Source of the DNA: Cudoniella acicularis | Taxonomy: Eukaryota > Ascomycota > Leotiomycetes > Helotiales > Helotiaceae | NCBI GenBank assembly: GCA_013054445.1 | Contig: JAAMPI010000518.1 | Span: 1 to 33,538, forward strand | Direction of reading: 5' to 3' | Length of the DNA stretch: 33,538 nt | In this document: positions 1-10,505 of the stretch, one piece after another | How the letters are laid out: every line of letters starts with the position of its first letter | Numbering within the stretch: position 1 is the stretch's first letter | Notes under the pieces: model-generated | What the model was told of the DNA's origin: nothing | What the model saw: the letters and a program-made list of their open reading frames with translations, nothing else | Databases searched by the model: none | Translations under genes and position numbers: made by a program

Positions 1-807
1 CCCTCCTCCGCAGTCATATTTACCACAACAGCAGCAGCCGCCGCCGCCTATGTCAAACTATTCACAATCACCTATCGGCGCCGCTCCTAGCAGCAATCTC
101 CCTCCACTCAGACCGGTATTTGGGCTCAGTCTAGAACAGCTTTTTGAGCGAGATGGATCTGCCGTGCCTATGGTAGTATATCAATGTATACAGGCTGTGG
201 ATCTGTATGGATTGGAAGTGGAAGGCATTTACCGCTTGTCTGGGACTTCATCTCACATTGCGAAGATAAAGGCAATGTTCGATAATGGTAAGTCTCTTCT
301 TTCAGAGTCTTTGCAGATTAAAGCTAACCTCTCATAGATGCCTCGAAGGTTGACTTCCGTAATCCAGAGAATTTCTTCCAGGATGTAAATAGTGTTGCTG
401 GACTCTTAAAGCAATTTTTCCGTGACCTGCCCGATCCACTTCTCACAGCTGAGCATTACGCCGGTTTCATTGAGGCTGCCAGTAAGTATCAAGAACACCT
501 TATTGAGTATTTTGTCTGACTTTAAGTAGAAAACGACGATGATACAGTCCGCCGTGACTCTCTCCACGCCATCATCAACAGTCTCCCAGACCCCAACTAT
601 GCGACACTCCGCGCCTTGACGTTGCATCTCAACAGAGTGCAGGAGAATTCAAGCGTAAATCGCATGAATGCTAGCAATCTAGCAATTGTGTTTGGCCCAA
701 CCCTAATGGGTGCTAATACTGGCCCAAATATTCAGGATGCAGGATGGCAAGTGAGGGTGATTGATACGATATTGCAGAATACGTATCAGATCTTTGATGA
801 GGATTAA
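1..807 (+). CDS. rgd1: Rho GTPase-activating protein (Rgd1-like), 3' part
   Basis: This is the C-terminal end of a RhoGAP, which speeds GTP hydrolysis by Rho GTPases at the cell cortex. The reading frame is open to the left edge (a Pro/Gln-rich linker precedes Met at 50), so the true start is outside the window. Exons are 1-287, 338-481 and 530-807, with GT-AG introns of 50 and 48 nt. The RhoGAP domain begins near the FGLSLEQLF motif. It contains the GIYRLSG loop with the catalytic arginine finger, then LLKQFFRDLPDPLL, and ends with NLAIVFGPTLM, shortly before the stop. The NAG-NAG acceptor at 524-529 (AAGTAG) allows two in-frame products; the downstream site matches family spacing better. 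In yeast the GAP with this C-terminal domain, Rgd1, acts on Rho3 and Rho4. The F-BAR part expected of Rgd1 is not visible here, so the subfamily is inferred. Confidence 0.9.
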
Positions 808-1503
808 TGACGACCACGATTGGTTACGGTGAACATTATGAAATAGTAACATCTTTTGTGTATAAGTAGGCATAGGAGCGACTACCAATTTGATATGACT
901 TTTGATATCTTAATTTATTTCCTATACTCCGATAGTACCGTTTATTGTCTCTTTTGAAAGGTTAAGGTAAGAGTATTGCCCACAAATAATCTCACGGCAC
1001 ATCTAACCCCCCCTCCCGCGGTCGGCGTTTCTCTCATTAAAGAGCCACGTAATCATATGTTAGAGTTTATTATCGTGATGAGTAGTCCAAGTGGCCATCT
1101 AATGATTCTGGTCCATATCTCAAGGTTCTAAAGGAGACGAGTCAGAGGCGACACAGGATGATACGAGCTAGGTGTGATGCACTCGATTGAAACCCAGTTC
1201 AACAGACTTCCACCACTGCGATGTGCCTCATGGCACAATCAATCCCTTTTCTGAGGTGGGAGGTTTGGTAGAAGCTCTTATGGGAAAGATGTGTTTGGTG
1301 GCTTGCTGTGGTGGGATGCATGTCCATGTTGAGCGTTCCTTTTCAAGTTTTCTTCTTTTAACTCGGACCAAACTTATTCTGACCTTTCTCCGAGTAAATG
1401 GCAAGCCACTCTACCATCAGCAAGTCACATTCAAGCTCGGGCGAACTTTCGAAGTTCAGCCGAAAATTTCTTCTTGCCCGGACGAACCCATGTCCACCAT
1501 CCA
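808..1503. other. Convergent intergenic region (3' flanks)
   Basis: About 700 bp lie between the stop codons of two convergent genes. It should hold both 3' untranslated regions. I see no additional coding frame with family similarity. The open frames here are short and, near 1500, are the antisense of the glucosyltransferase last exon. Confidence 0.6.
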
Positions 1504-4500
1504 TCACTCTCGTCTCATCAAAGTATCGAAATCGGCCAAGACTCGAGCATGATCGATGCGGTTCTCGTTGGCGACTCTAAGGAGGTATTGCCCTTCTACA
1601 TGTCGTGCTCTCATGATTGCATGGCGGGTCTTAGATTTCACGGCTGTGCGGATGCTTTTGCAGATTCCTTGGCCCGGGTAGGCTACTAGTCCTAGGAGTG
1701 CTTTTTGTTGGTGTTAGTGAGTTGTTTCAGGCTTTTTTGTTTCGAGGGAGAGGGGGGGATGTTACCCGAAGTTGTTTTGGTGGCTAGCGCGACTGTGCCC
1801 TTTCCAAAGCCTTTTGCGGCGCCGAGAGCCCCTTCTTCTTTCGCGCCTTTGTAGGGTTGTACGAAGATGTCTGTTAGGCCTTCACCCATTCCGTGCACGA
1901 ATCTCTAGTTTTCAAGTTAGCTTCTGCTTTCAAGGTGGAATGAATCTTTCACGAACCTTCCCACCAACCACCGCTCCGCTTTTCCAATCCGTCACATTAC
2001 CGTGGCTTTTCACTTCGTCGCCGTATAGAGCAGGGACGTTACGCAAACCTTCGGCACAAGCATAAGGAATATCCACCACCATTCCCTTGAAGGTTTTGAC
2101 ATAGAAGTCACCCAGGCTTTTCGCAGATGCGAGAGCCATGGCCCCACCTGTGCTCTTCTCTTTCTCTTTCCCTTTCTCTGGGCTTCTACTCCGGCTTGGA
2201 CCTTCACCATTATCTTTGAAAGTCTGGGAACTGCGTATAGACTGGGAGTCTGAGAAGGAATTTGCAGCTGAAAGTGTTGCGGCGCGTTGCTCGCTCCGGG
2301 CTTGACCAGCTTTGTATTCTTTGTATGGTTGGTAGAATATGCCCGCTGTGGCTTCGACCATGTTCACTTGCGTTGCGACAAAAGCGGAAGTGGTGCTGGA
2401 GACGGGGTCGTAGTAGTGGGTTTCGATTATGACTGGGTTTGGTTCGTATCTATTCTCTGCATTAATGCTCATTCATGTGGGAATTAGAGAGATGTGCTTC
2501 TTACACGGATAATTTACGAATATCAACTTTCATATGTTCGCTTAGCAACTCGGCAGCAACCTTAGAGAGCTTCAAATGTTTTTTCTTCCTATTGTATGCC
2601 CAAGCTATATCAAAACTTATGAATCAGCAGAGGCTCCTCAAGCATTCGTTGAGATGCAAGAGGTTCCTAAGACTTACCAGCAGGTTGATTGGGAAAAATA
2701 TCACAAGTTAAATTTTCGAGAGGGAGGTGGGCGTGGAAGGAGCTCACTGCTGTACGAACGCCAGTTTCTGTGCTCATTTTTATGGAGATTTCTTTAGCTG
2801 CCAAGGAAGCCTGGGGAGAGAGACAGAAGGAGATGGCCTCGGATAAATTCTCAACGGTGAGATTTTTATGGGGAATGGGCTTGGGACCGGCGCCTGCTAC
2901 CGCAACCATGTCACCCCAGAATGGCTGGCTATGATGTAGGTTAGCTTTGTTGGCTTAAATCCAGGGGTTTAGGGAGACAAACTCTCCAAAGAAAGGGATG
3001 ATAGTTGTAGGTCGGCCGTTCAGAAGTCCACAAGCAGTCGTTCCTGCTCCACCATGGTGGAGAACTGCCGCAACGTGCTGGAATAACCACTCATGTGGGC
3101 AATCATCGAGATAAAACACATTCTCGAGCTCTGGACCTCCAAGTTTGCTCCAGCCTCGGGAGATGATGGCTCGGACGCCGCAATTTCGGACTGCTTCTAG
3201 CAAGAGCGAACTCATTTTTTGTGGGTCATCAATAACGATACTGCCAAAGCCAATGTAGATGGGTGGAGGACCAGCCCTCAGGAAAGCATCGAGGTCTGGA
3301 GGAGGTGTGTAATTTGGTGGGTCTCGGAAGAAGAAACCGCAGATATCTGTTATCAATATTGTTAGCATTTGAAGCCAGCAAAGTGCGAAGAATAATGACC
3401 GATATGGGAGGGCCAATCTCGAGGTTTTGGGACGAGAGAAGGAGACCAGCAATATGTAAAAGGTACTTTGAGAGTACTAGCAAGGTTGGGGCCGTCTAGT
3501 GCAGAGATGGGTTCTAAGTCTATAGAATTTCGCCATTCATTTATCACGTCTCCAAGTCTGCATTGACGAATTAGCTCTTCTCGAGAACAATATGGACGGG
3601 GAAAGCGTACCCTTGCCAAGTCATCCACTCCACGATGCTATAGGAAACATAATTTGCAGTCGTCGGGTCCTTTCCGGAATTTTTGAGATTTGCTAAAGGA
3701 TGAGGAAAAGCTCGCGTGTTACTCCATGGCATGGTAAACATAAGATGAACGGGAATTCCAAGAGCCTGAGCACAATGGATATGTGCAAAGGATGGAGGAT
3801 TGGCGATGATTGCATCGGCCACAAAAGGACTCCCTGATTGAGGATCAGGCTCCACGCAAGAATGCCAACACCCATCCAGCATCTCTGCAATCATGGCGCG
3901 CTTGCGTTGAATTTCACCACCTCTCAAACTCTTCATACTTGGGATCAGACCTGGATTTTTGACCATATAAGCCATTAATTCTTCAGGATTGCCTCCGATT
4001 GGATAGAATTCAAGACCATGTTTAGTGACGAAGTCTTGGAAGGTATCGTGAGTTGCAATTCTTACACGGTGGCCATGCTTCTGGAGTTCATTGCCTAAAG
4101 CTATGAAAGGTTGGACATCTCCTCGAGAGCCGACTACCTGCACCACGATGTTGAGCTTGACGCTCCAGGGAACGGTTTTTGGTGCCTCTGGCATCCATGA
4201 CGAGAAATCCGGCGGATCGGGAATGAATCTAGACAAGGCTCTTGCGAGTTTGGAGTCCAAATCAACACGGATTCGGCCATCCTCTGCAGTGAGTTAGAAT
4301 TTAAGATACGGAAGCCAGCGAATTTAATTTGTCGACGGTCCTGAAGTGAAGCCACACGGATGTTGAGATCTCTTACCTGTGACATCGGCCGTATCTTTGA
4401 CTAGCTGCGATGCAGGCGTTGAGTCTGCAAATTGATAAGGTGGTGGCGGCAAATCATCGGGGTTTTCTTCATGTTCTTCGGAAAAGGAAAAGGGGGGGGG

Positions 4501-4512
4501 TATCAATATCAT
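1504..4512 (-). CDS. Sterol 3-beta-glucosyltransferase-like UDP-glycosyltransferase
   Basis: A UDP-sugar-dependent glycosyltransferase of the fungal sterol-glucosyltransferase group (GT1/GT28 fold), expected to glycosylate sterols or similar lipids. The nine exons are 4512-4377, 4283-3611, 3557-3400, 3346-2979, 2924-2678, 2604-2518, 2456-1957, 1904-1766 and 1691-1504. They sum to 2496 nt (831 aa). The N-terminal domain starts at about residue 75 with [15 protein letters not shown]. The nucleotide-sugar site near residue 415 reads [11 protein letters not shown], followed by [14 protein letters not shown] long C-terminal extension carries repeated PYK motifs ([17 protein letters not shown]), as in fungal relatives that lack PH/GRAM domains. 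The start is the first ATG in frame; the frame is open further upstream only through a GTG. The exon 7 donor (GTTCGT) is unusual and was chosen by homology. The gene is divergent from a UPC2-like regulator. The sterol substrate is inferred from family. Confidence 0.85.
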
Positions 4513-4723
4513 GTGACTGGGTGCGGCTAGAACCTCCGTTGTCGTCACAATTTCGTCCCATTTTCAGTCTCTGTACAGCTTCAAACTGTAAAAACCGTAT
4601 TTTGAGATACGAGCGATGAGTCAGGGTGCAAGGCAGAAACGGAAGAATGAGATGGGGAAGTGGTTTAAACTTGGGGACGGATCGATTTGACTAAGTACTG
4701 CTCTTTGAAGGGAGTTGCCGCTC

Positions 4724-4854
4724 TACGGAGTGCCAGGCCTAATATTTTGCTCACCGCCTTGGGCAGAACGTTCTGCCACCAATCAAGCAGCATCCATGAT
4801 TTCTTTGTACTGCCATAAGGCGGTGAGCAAAACATTAGCCCCGGCACCTCCGTA
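4724..4854. mobile_element. MITE-like element with ~45-bp terminal inverted repeats
   Basis: The left end (from 4724, TACGGAGTGCC) and the reverse complement of the right end (from 4854, TACGGAGGTGCC) align over about 45 bp with roughly six differences. They share a perfect 16-bp core, TTTTGCTCACCGCCTT. Both ends start with TA, which fits a TA-targeting Tc1/mariner or pogo/Fot1-type non-autonomous element. The interior has no coding capacity and contains a perfect 16-bp palindrome at 4762-4777 (GGCAGAACGTTCTGCC). The superfamily is inferred; exact ends could differ by a few bases. Confidence 0.7.
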
Positions 4855-4887
4855 CAAATAATTACGAAATACGAGCTGCAAGCGCTG

Positions 4888-4904
4888 TATACGAAGTTAT
4901 ACGA
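4888..4904. promoter_or_regulatory. Two TATACGA (TCGTATA) sterol-response-like cores, 10 bp apart
   Basis: TATACGA occurs at 4888-4894 and again at 4898-4904, on the same strand and about one helical turn apart. The reverse complement TCGTATA is the core bound by yeast Upc2/Ecm22 in sterol genes. The neighbouring plus gene encodes a UPC2-like factor and the minus gene a sterol-glucosyltransferase-like enzyme. A third copy lies at 9185-9191, upstream of the esterase. A 7-mer is expected a few times by chance in this window, so function is only suggested. Confidence 0.35.
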
Positions 4905-5462
4905 AAGCGAAGAATGTGCGACAAGTGGGCTGTGGCTTGGCGTGCTGGCATAAACAACGACCCACAACTTCAAGTATGGAGGTACAAGCTTGACCGTGGC
5001 AGATGCTATTCGCTAGGGCTATACGGCAATACGAGTCATTCAACGTGCCTTTCCGAGCTAAGCCAACTAAGGGGCTCGTCTCAAGTTCTCAACACCTGTC
5101 AAGCCGTCCCCAGTGCCTATATGTACTCAAACAAGCCAAATAGCAAAACCCGAGCCAATACGCTATACGTCGACACGGCGCCAGACATCACACACCACAG
5201 CACGGCGGGTGTGGCTGAGTGTGAGGATATACTCCACACTCCACTGTTTCCTGCTCGGCTACACGTGACTGCTCCCAAAGTCCTTAGCCTTTGATTGCGC
5301 CCGCGTATTCGCGTCCACCCGTTGCAGTTGACACTGCGTGCTCCCTCGACGCGCTGCAGAACTCCTGTATTAAAGCAAAGCCGAGTGTCGATATCGATCT
5401 CCTCTCCTTGTTTCGGGCCCACGGGCAGGTCGGCAGGCGGTGGCGAGAGCACCAGTCCGCCG

Positions 5463-6882
5463 ATGTCTCTGCCTATGTCCGTCTCTGGCTCTGCTGGCTC
5501 TGCAGCCGCAGCTGCAAAAAGGGCATCGAGGAAGTCCCATCGTAAATCTCGGAATGGTTGTGCGAACTGCAAAAAAAGAAAAATCAAAGTAGGCACGGAA
5601 CTGTCTATTTGACATTTGTAGCTGACCTCCTCTAGTGTGACGAGAGAAAACCACAATGTTCCAATTGCGAGCGACACACGAGCCAGTGCAGCTTCTCTAT
5701 CGACGCCGCTTCGTCTCATTTGAGTCCAGCACCATCAGCCCAAGGCTCTCAAATCAACACTCCTATTAATGGCGACACTTCAGCGAGTCCTATGACAGAT
5801 CCATCTACTGTTCCTGGCCCTGCTCATGATCAACCGCAGTATGAGCTATCCTTGAACATTATGGATCTTGAACTGCTGCACTATTTCCATACGTCGACGT
5901 GCTATACACTTAGTAACACCGCTGGTCTCCAAACTTTTTTCAGAGTTCATTGTCCACAGATGGGCTTCTCGTCCCCATTTTTGCTACATGCCCTCCTTTC
6001 TTTATCGGCCCTCCACCTATCTAACTTTAAGAAGGGAGAGGCCCAAGCTCGCTATTTGACCCAGACACATTATCACTTGGGAGTGGGGTTGCGAACGGCG
6101 ACTTCCTTGCTTCAAAATATCAATTCAGAGACTTGTCCCCCTCTCTATCTTTTCGGCACTTTATGTCATATAATTACTCTGGGAATGGGTCCAAAACCAA
6201 GAGACTTTCTTCTATTCGGAGATAACGGTGTTGCTGAGTGGCTAGTTCTATTCCGTGGCACAAGGACGATAATCGAAACGAACTATGATATTTTACGGCA
6301 AAGTGACTTGGCTCCCATGTTCCACATCTCCGGCCAATTCCTCAATGTTCCTCCCGCCAACAATGAACATTTGCAGGAATTGCGAGAAATGATCCTACAT
6401 GTTGCAACAAACGATCCTGATCTTCATTTATATTTAGCGGCTCTTGATGATCTTGCAAAATCATTTGGTGCCGGTACACATCCGGGGACTCGTGCGTCTC
6501 AGCCATCCCCACAAATCGTATTTGTGTGGTTATATCGTATCAAAGATGACTTTGTTGTATGTCTACAACAGGTATGTGTATTCTACCTTTAATTTCTCCT
6601 TAACGCAGGTGTCAATCCCTGAAAACGCGTCTTGAGAGTACTCAGTTTCCTAGCTCTTGAGCACTCTCTGCTAAGAACCCTTGCTAAGTTACTCATAACC
6701 AGCGGAAACCGATAGCGCTAATCATCCTTGCATACTTCTGCGTTTTACTCAACGACTTGTCGTCGTTCTGGTGGATAAAGGGCTGGGCGGCGCATTTGAT
6801 GTCTGAAGTTTATGCATCAGTGGGCAAAGATTATCGAATCTGGCTGCAATGGCCTATGGAAGAAATTGGCTGGATAGCCTAG
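5463..6882 (+). CDS. Zn2Cys6 transcription factor, UPC2 (sterol uptake control)-like
   Basis: A fungal binuclear-zinc-cluster regulator. Exons are 5463-5588, 5636-6571 and 6703-6882, giving 413 aa. The six zinc cysteines are C33, C36, C43, C50, C53 and C60, with the first intron splitting the cluster just before C43. A basic stretch (KSHRKSR) precedes it. After a Ser/Pro-rich linker comes the regulatory domain typical of UPC2/ECM22-like proteins: a DLELLHYFHTSTCYTL motif near residue 110, then FLLHALLSLSALHLS. The end has the family-like ILAYFCVLL, FWWIKGW and WPMEEIGWIA. The start is the first ATG in frame; the upstream extension only has TTG. In yeast such factors switch on sterol genes by binding TCGTATA. 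The neighbour is a sterol-glucosyltransferase-like gene with a shared promoter. DNA target and role are inferred. Confidence 0.85.
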
Positions 6883-7133
6883 AATGGGAATATTTTTGTT
6901 CCAAATGAAAATTTAGATATCAAGGAATAGTCGACACTTGTGAAACTCAAACTTTTTAAGTACCAAAGTAATTCTCACTTCTCTTTGATTGGTTGGAAGG
7001 AAGCTAAATTATTATTGTTCTAGGTTTAATATGAAGACAACCACTCTGCAGACTGGGCAGAGCAGCATCCGAAAAAAAACGGCTTCCAGTTTGCAACTTT
7101 CGGGTAACTCTATCACCAGCAAAGACCTCCCGC

Positions 7134-8969
7134 TCAATATTGCAACGCCAACTGCCAAAATCGACATCTGTCAATTGCTCCTTGCCCTTCGTTCGTTATT
7201 ACAATCCCACTAGAGCTTATGCTCATCATTTCCGCCGTGGCTCCTGTAACCACAAACTCCGGAACACCAACAACCTTAGTTTTCGGGATTCCATTCATCG
7301 CGTAGCTTGTGGCGTAGTCTTGTATTGCATCTGCTAGTATTACATTCGTCGATGAGAGGGTAATCAAACTGGTCGTCTTGTTGGGCATGAGAGGGTCGTA
7401 AAATGTGAACCCAATATCTTGACCGTGCAAGGCCGGCGGCTCAGCAAAAAAAATATCCGAACGTCTCGTCATTGAACACTTCATTCAGTGTGATGGTATT
7501 GCACACGAACATCCCCTCGCTAACTGTGAGTGCTGCTCGGCCAATCTGATCATGATAGCCATATGAGCCATTAAATACAGCGGGGTAGAGTGTCTCAATA
7601 TAATCGAGGATGGGTTGGCTCGCGGCCTCAAAGAACCCTCTCAAGAAGGTGGCGTAACCAGTATCGTTTGTGATCGGTGGTACGAAAATGAGACCTTCGT
7701 CAGACGTATGGGAGACCATGATATTCAATGACTTGTCAAATTGCCCGTTTTCAAGGAGGACCTTTGGATCTCGAGTAATGAAAGTACCATCAATCACAGG
7801 TCCGATGTTCGCGTTGCTGTAGGCCGCCAGGGCAACGACAGCTGAATTTGCTGCGATCACCTCAGCCGAAGTAGCATTCCGTGCACCACTCAAACTGTTC
7901 ACATTCAGAGCCTGGAAAAATTTAAGGCATGCCGCTTCCTGTTTATATGCTGGTCGATATGGGAACCAAGCCGGGGACTGAATGACGGCGCGCTTGAAAA
8001 GGGACGGTGCCTGGCCATTGAACGCAGTTATTTGATGCATGATTGATCCGCCACCTCCAGACTCTCCCATAACGGTGACCTGGTTCTTGTCTCCGCCGAA
8101 GAGATGGATGTTGTCCTGGATCCACTGGAGAGCAAGACGTTGATCGTAAAATGCAACATTTGGCAGCCCGTCCCTGATAAATGTTGGTCCCCCAAGGAAG
8201 CCCAAGAAGCCCAGACGATAATTGAGTGAAACATAGACAACGCCGTCAGAGGTTTCATTCTGGCTGTGCTGCACCAGGCTGATCGGGCTACCAAAAAATG
8301 TCTTTGAACCTGCAACGAAGCCGCCACCTGAGCAAGTTAGAAAAATTCCCAAAACAACTGGTTCTCTACATACCATGTATCCAGACCAGAACAGGAGATA
8401 AAGTCTGTGATGAATTTTGAGCGCGATCGAAGATGGTTTTTGGCACGACGACATCGAGAAAGAGGCAGTCTTCGGTCTCCGTCGCACCAGGAGCGGCGAA
8501 CGCCCCCGATCCTGTGAGGTTGAGGTTCGATGGAATGGTACCGTTCTTAACATAATCCGGGAGCCATTGTTCCGTTATCTCTTGCCACGATGGGTTACTC
8601 TGCGGGCAAGTGCGAGCTGCCCTGTTTGAATCTTGAATTGCTGTCCGGTTTTGGCTTGGAGCAACCGGTGCTTTCCATCTCAAGTTACCAGTTGGAGGTG
8701 CAGCATATCGAAGATCCGAAAACTCATAATATCCCGTTGTTGTCTATCCACAAATTAGATCATCCACCAACTATTGGCTCAAGGAGAATTACATTCAACG
8801 AGGAAGCACGATATAACTCGTAGCCCAGGTCAACAACAGGAAGTGCAGCTGAAGCGTTCTGTGCTGCAACAGTTTGGATTGAGATCGAACCCAGCAACAA
8901 GATTGCCTGTGCTAGCATCATGGCGAGGGGTAATGTAGCTATTGAAAGAGCGATTGAAATTGGCTCCAT
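7134..8969 (-). CDS. Secreted type-B carboxylesterase, frameshifted in an A8 tract
   Basis: An alpha/beta-hydrolase of the carboxylesterase type-B family. Exons are 8969-8793, 8743-8374 and 8327-7134. The start gives a hydrophobic signal peptide followed by alanine/glutamine at about residue 37. The oxyanion loop HGGGF spans the second intron. The nucleophile elbow is GESGGG (Ser near 272), the acid lies in SDEG, and the His is in PPALHGQD. The exons sum to 1741 nt, one too many. After GYFF a run of eight A (plus strand, 7446-7453) pushes the frame into TGA. With seven, the frame continues through the His to the stop at 7134 and gives 579 aa. As written, the product loses its catalytic His and would be inactive. 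This may be a sequencing error or a young pseudogene. Several Asn-X-Ser/Thr sites fit secretion. Confidence 0.85.
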
Positions 8970-9557
8970 CGAAAGACCAGCTGGGAAGGAGTATATATAT
9001 ACAGAGTTCAATCATTTCCTGAGCAACCTTTCTCATGATCTCATCAGATGCAATCTTAAGTCTTCGAACTCGACCGGGAATTGCTACTTTGCAAACCTTG
9101 TGAACTAAGTGCATATTTAGAGCAGTGCCTTGCGAGTGGTTCACAAATTCAAATCCACCTCCGAGTATACAAACATCAATACGATATACGACTAAGCGAA
9201 GTGCAAGGGGAACCGACCAATGCGGTCGTGCACGGAACGAGGCTTGCGCGTTTTGTACCCTGAAATAGCGCCTCAAATGCGATAAACGATCGTATTTGAT
9301 CCGCGTATCGCCGTATTGCCGTATCGCTAGCAACCCCTTTGATGGAGACCTCCACCCACAACAGATAACAAATATATAACAAGTAGCAATGTCGCTTTCT
9401 GGATTCGAGCATTCATTTCCTAGTGTTTTCATTACTCCAAGCCGAGATCACAATTCCAAATCCGAGTTGTTACAACATCTAAAATTGCACCTTCTCTCCC
9501 TTTCCGATCCCAAAATCTATTGTTTACTCTCGCCAGCTCCTTTTTTCCGGTGCCAAA
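8970..9557. promoter_or_regulatory. Divergent intergenic region: esterase / RTA1 exporter
   Basis: This region lies between the ATGs of two divergent genes and must hold both promoters. A TATATATATA stretch sits about 25 bp upstream of the esterase ATG. TATACGA, the yeast sterol-response core, occurs at 9185-9191. Three 8-bp units of the form CCGTATCG/CCGTATTG stand in tandem at 9303-9326. No coding frame with recognisable similarity was seen. Confidence 0.5.
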
Positions 9558-10505
9558 ATGGCCGTCCTCCAAACTCACAATGGCTATTACCTATGGAAAT
9601 ACATCCCTTCGGCACCAGCAGCTGGGATATTCGCCGCTCTCTTTTTAATAGCCACGGCTGCCCATGCCTGGCGTATCCATACAACCAAAGCCAAATTCTG
9701 TATTGCCTTTACCGTCGGCTGTTTCCGTGAGTTGTCCCACTAACCCTGGACAGTTTGTAAGTTTCTATTCAAGTCTAATACATTAAATAGTCGAATTTGT
9801 AGGCTACTGCGCCCGAGCCTCTGCTTCGAACAAAACCGGCAAACTCATGCCCTATATCATCCAAAATCTCTTCATCCTTATATCACCCGCACTATTCGCC
9901 GCATCCATCTATATGACACTCGGCCGTATCATACGCTCCATCAATGGGGAAAAGTACTCTCTCATCAGAGTGAACTGGCTCACCAAGACATTTGTGATTG
10001 GGGATGTTCTGAGTTTCTTGGTGCAGGGAGGCAGTGCGGGCTTGATGATCAACACCAGCACTGCGAAAATGGGGCAGGATATTGTGGTTGCTGGATTATG
10101 TATCCAAATCATCATGTTTGGTTTGTTTGTTGTTGTGGCTCTTATATTTCAGGTAAGTCGTCGCCCTCGCTCGTCTCAATAAGCTTGCAACTGCTAACAC
10201 TTCTCTAGTCACGAATGAGATCCAACCCAACCCCGGCTTCCTACCATCCTGAAATACCCTGGAAGCAATCCCTCAATATGCTTTACATCGTCAGCGTCCT
10301 CATCATGATCCGATCCATCTTCCGAGTCGTCGAGTTCGTCATGGGATACGATGGGTACCCACTTACGCACGAGTGGACCTTGTATATCTTCGACAGTGTG
10401 CTCATGGTTACTGTCACTGCTATATTCTACTGGAGATACCCGAGCGACTTGCAGAATACCAAAGGGGAAAGCGATGTGATGATTGATAATTTGCAGATGG
10501 CTTAA
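9558..10505 (+). CDS. RTA1-like lipid-translocating exporter, seven-helix membrane protein
   Basis: A fungal membrane protein of the RTA1/RSB1 family, linked in yeast to resistance to toxic lipids (7-aminocholesterol, long-chain bases). Exons are 9558-9726, 9791-10152 and 10209-10505, giving 275 aa. The ATG has a good context (CCAAAATGGCC). Family marks include YGYLWKY-like YYLWKYIPS near the start and LEFVGYCARA across the first intron. YIIQNLFILISPALFAASIYM, split here only for description, forms one helix with its flank. Later come DVLSFLVQGGSAG and RSIFRVVEFVMGYDG, then HEWTLYIFDS. About seven hydrophobic segments are visible and the C-terminus is polar. It is likely at the plasma membrane or in the endomembrane system. 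It lies head-to-head with the esterase. The transported lipid cannot be told from sequence. Confidence 0.9.

Larger units (their letters stand above)
4513..5462. promoter_or_regulatory. Shared divergent promoter: glucosyltransferase / UPC2-like factor
   Basis: This 950-bp region lies between the ATG of the minus-strand glucosyltransferase and the ATG of the plus-strand Zn2Cys6 gene, so it must drive both. It contains a 131-bp MITE-like insertion (4724-4854) and two TATACGA sites. Open frames on both strands here begin at non-ATG codons or show no family resemblance, so I call no gene. The plus frame running into the regulator begins with TTG at 5295 and has its first ATG at 5463. Confidence 0.65.

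Noticed and set aside
4888..4900. TATACGAAGTTAT, identical to one 13-bp arm of a loxP site
   Set aside because: No second arm or 8-bp spacer partner is present, so it is not a loxP site or a cloning scar. The stretch is better read as part of the paired TATACGA sites.
5295..5462. Upstream extension of the UPC2-like protein starting at 5295
   Set aside because: The frame begins with TTG, not ATG. The first ATG is at 5463, just before the Ser/Ala-rich lead to the zinc cluster.
5117..5719. 200-codon minus-strand frame over the promoter and zinc cluster
   Set aside because: It is antisense to the Zn2Cys6 gene, and no protein family is recognisable.
8830..9432. 200-codon minus-strand frame upstream of and overlapping the esterase start
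   Set aside because: It lies out of frame with the esterase signal-peptide exon and has no family likeness.
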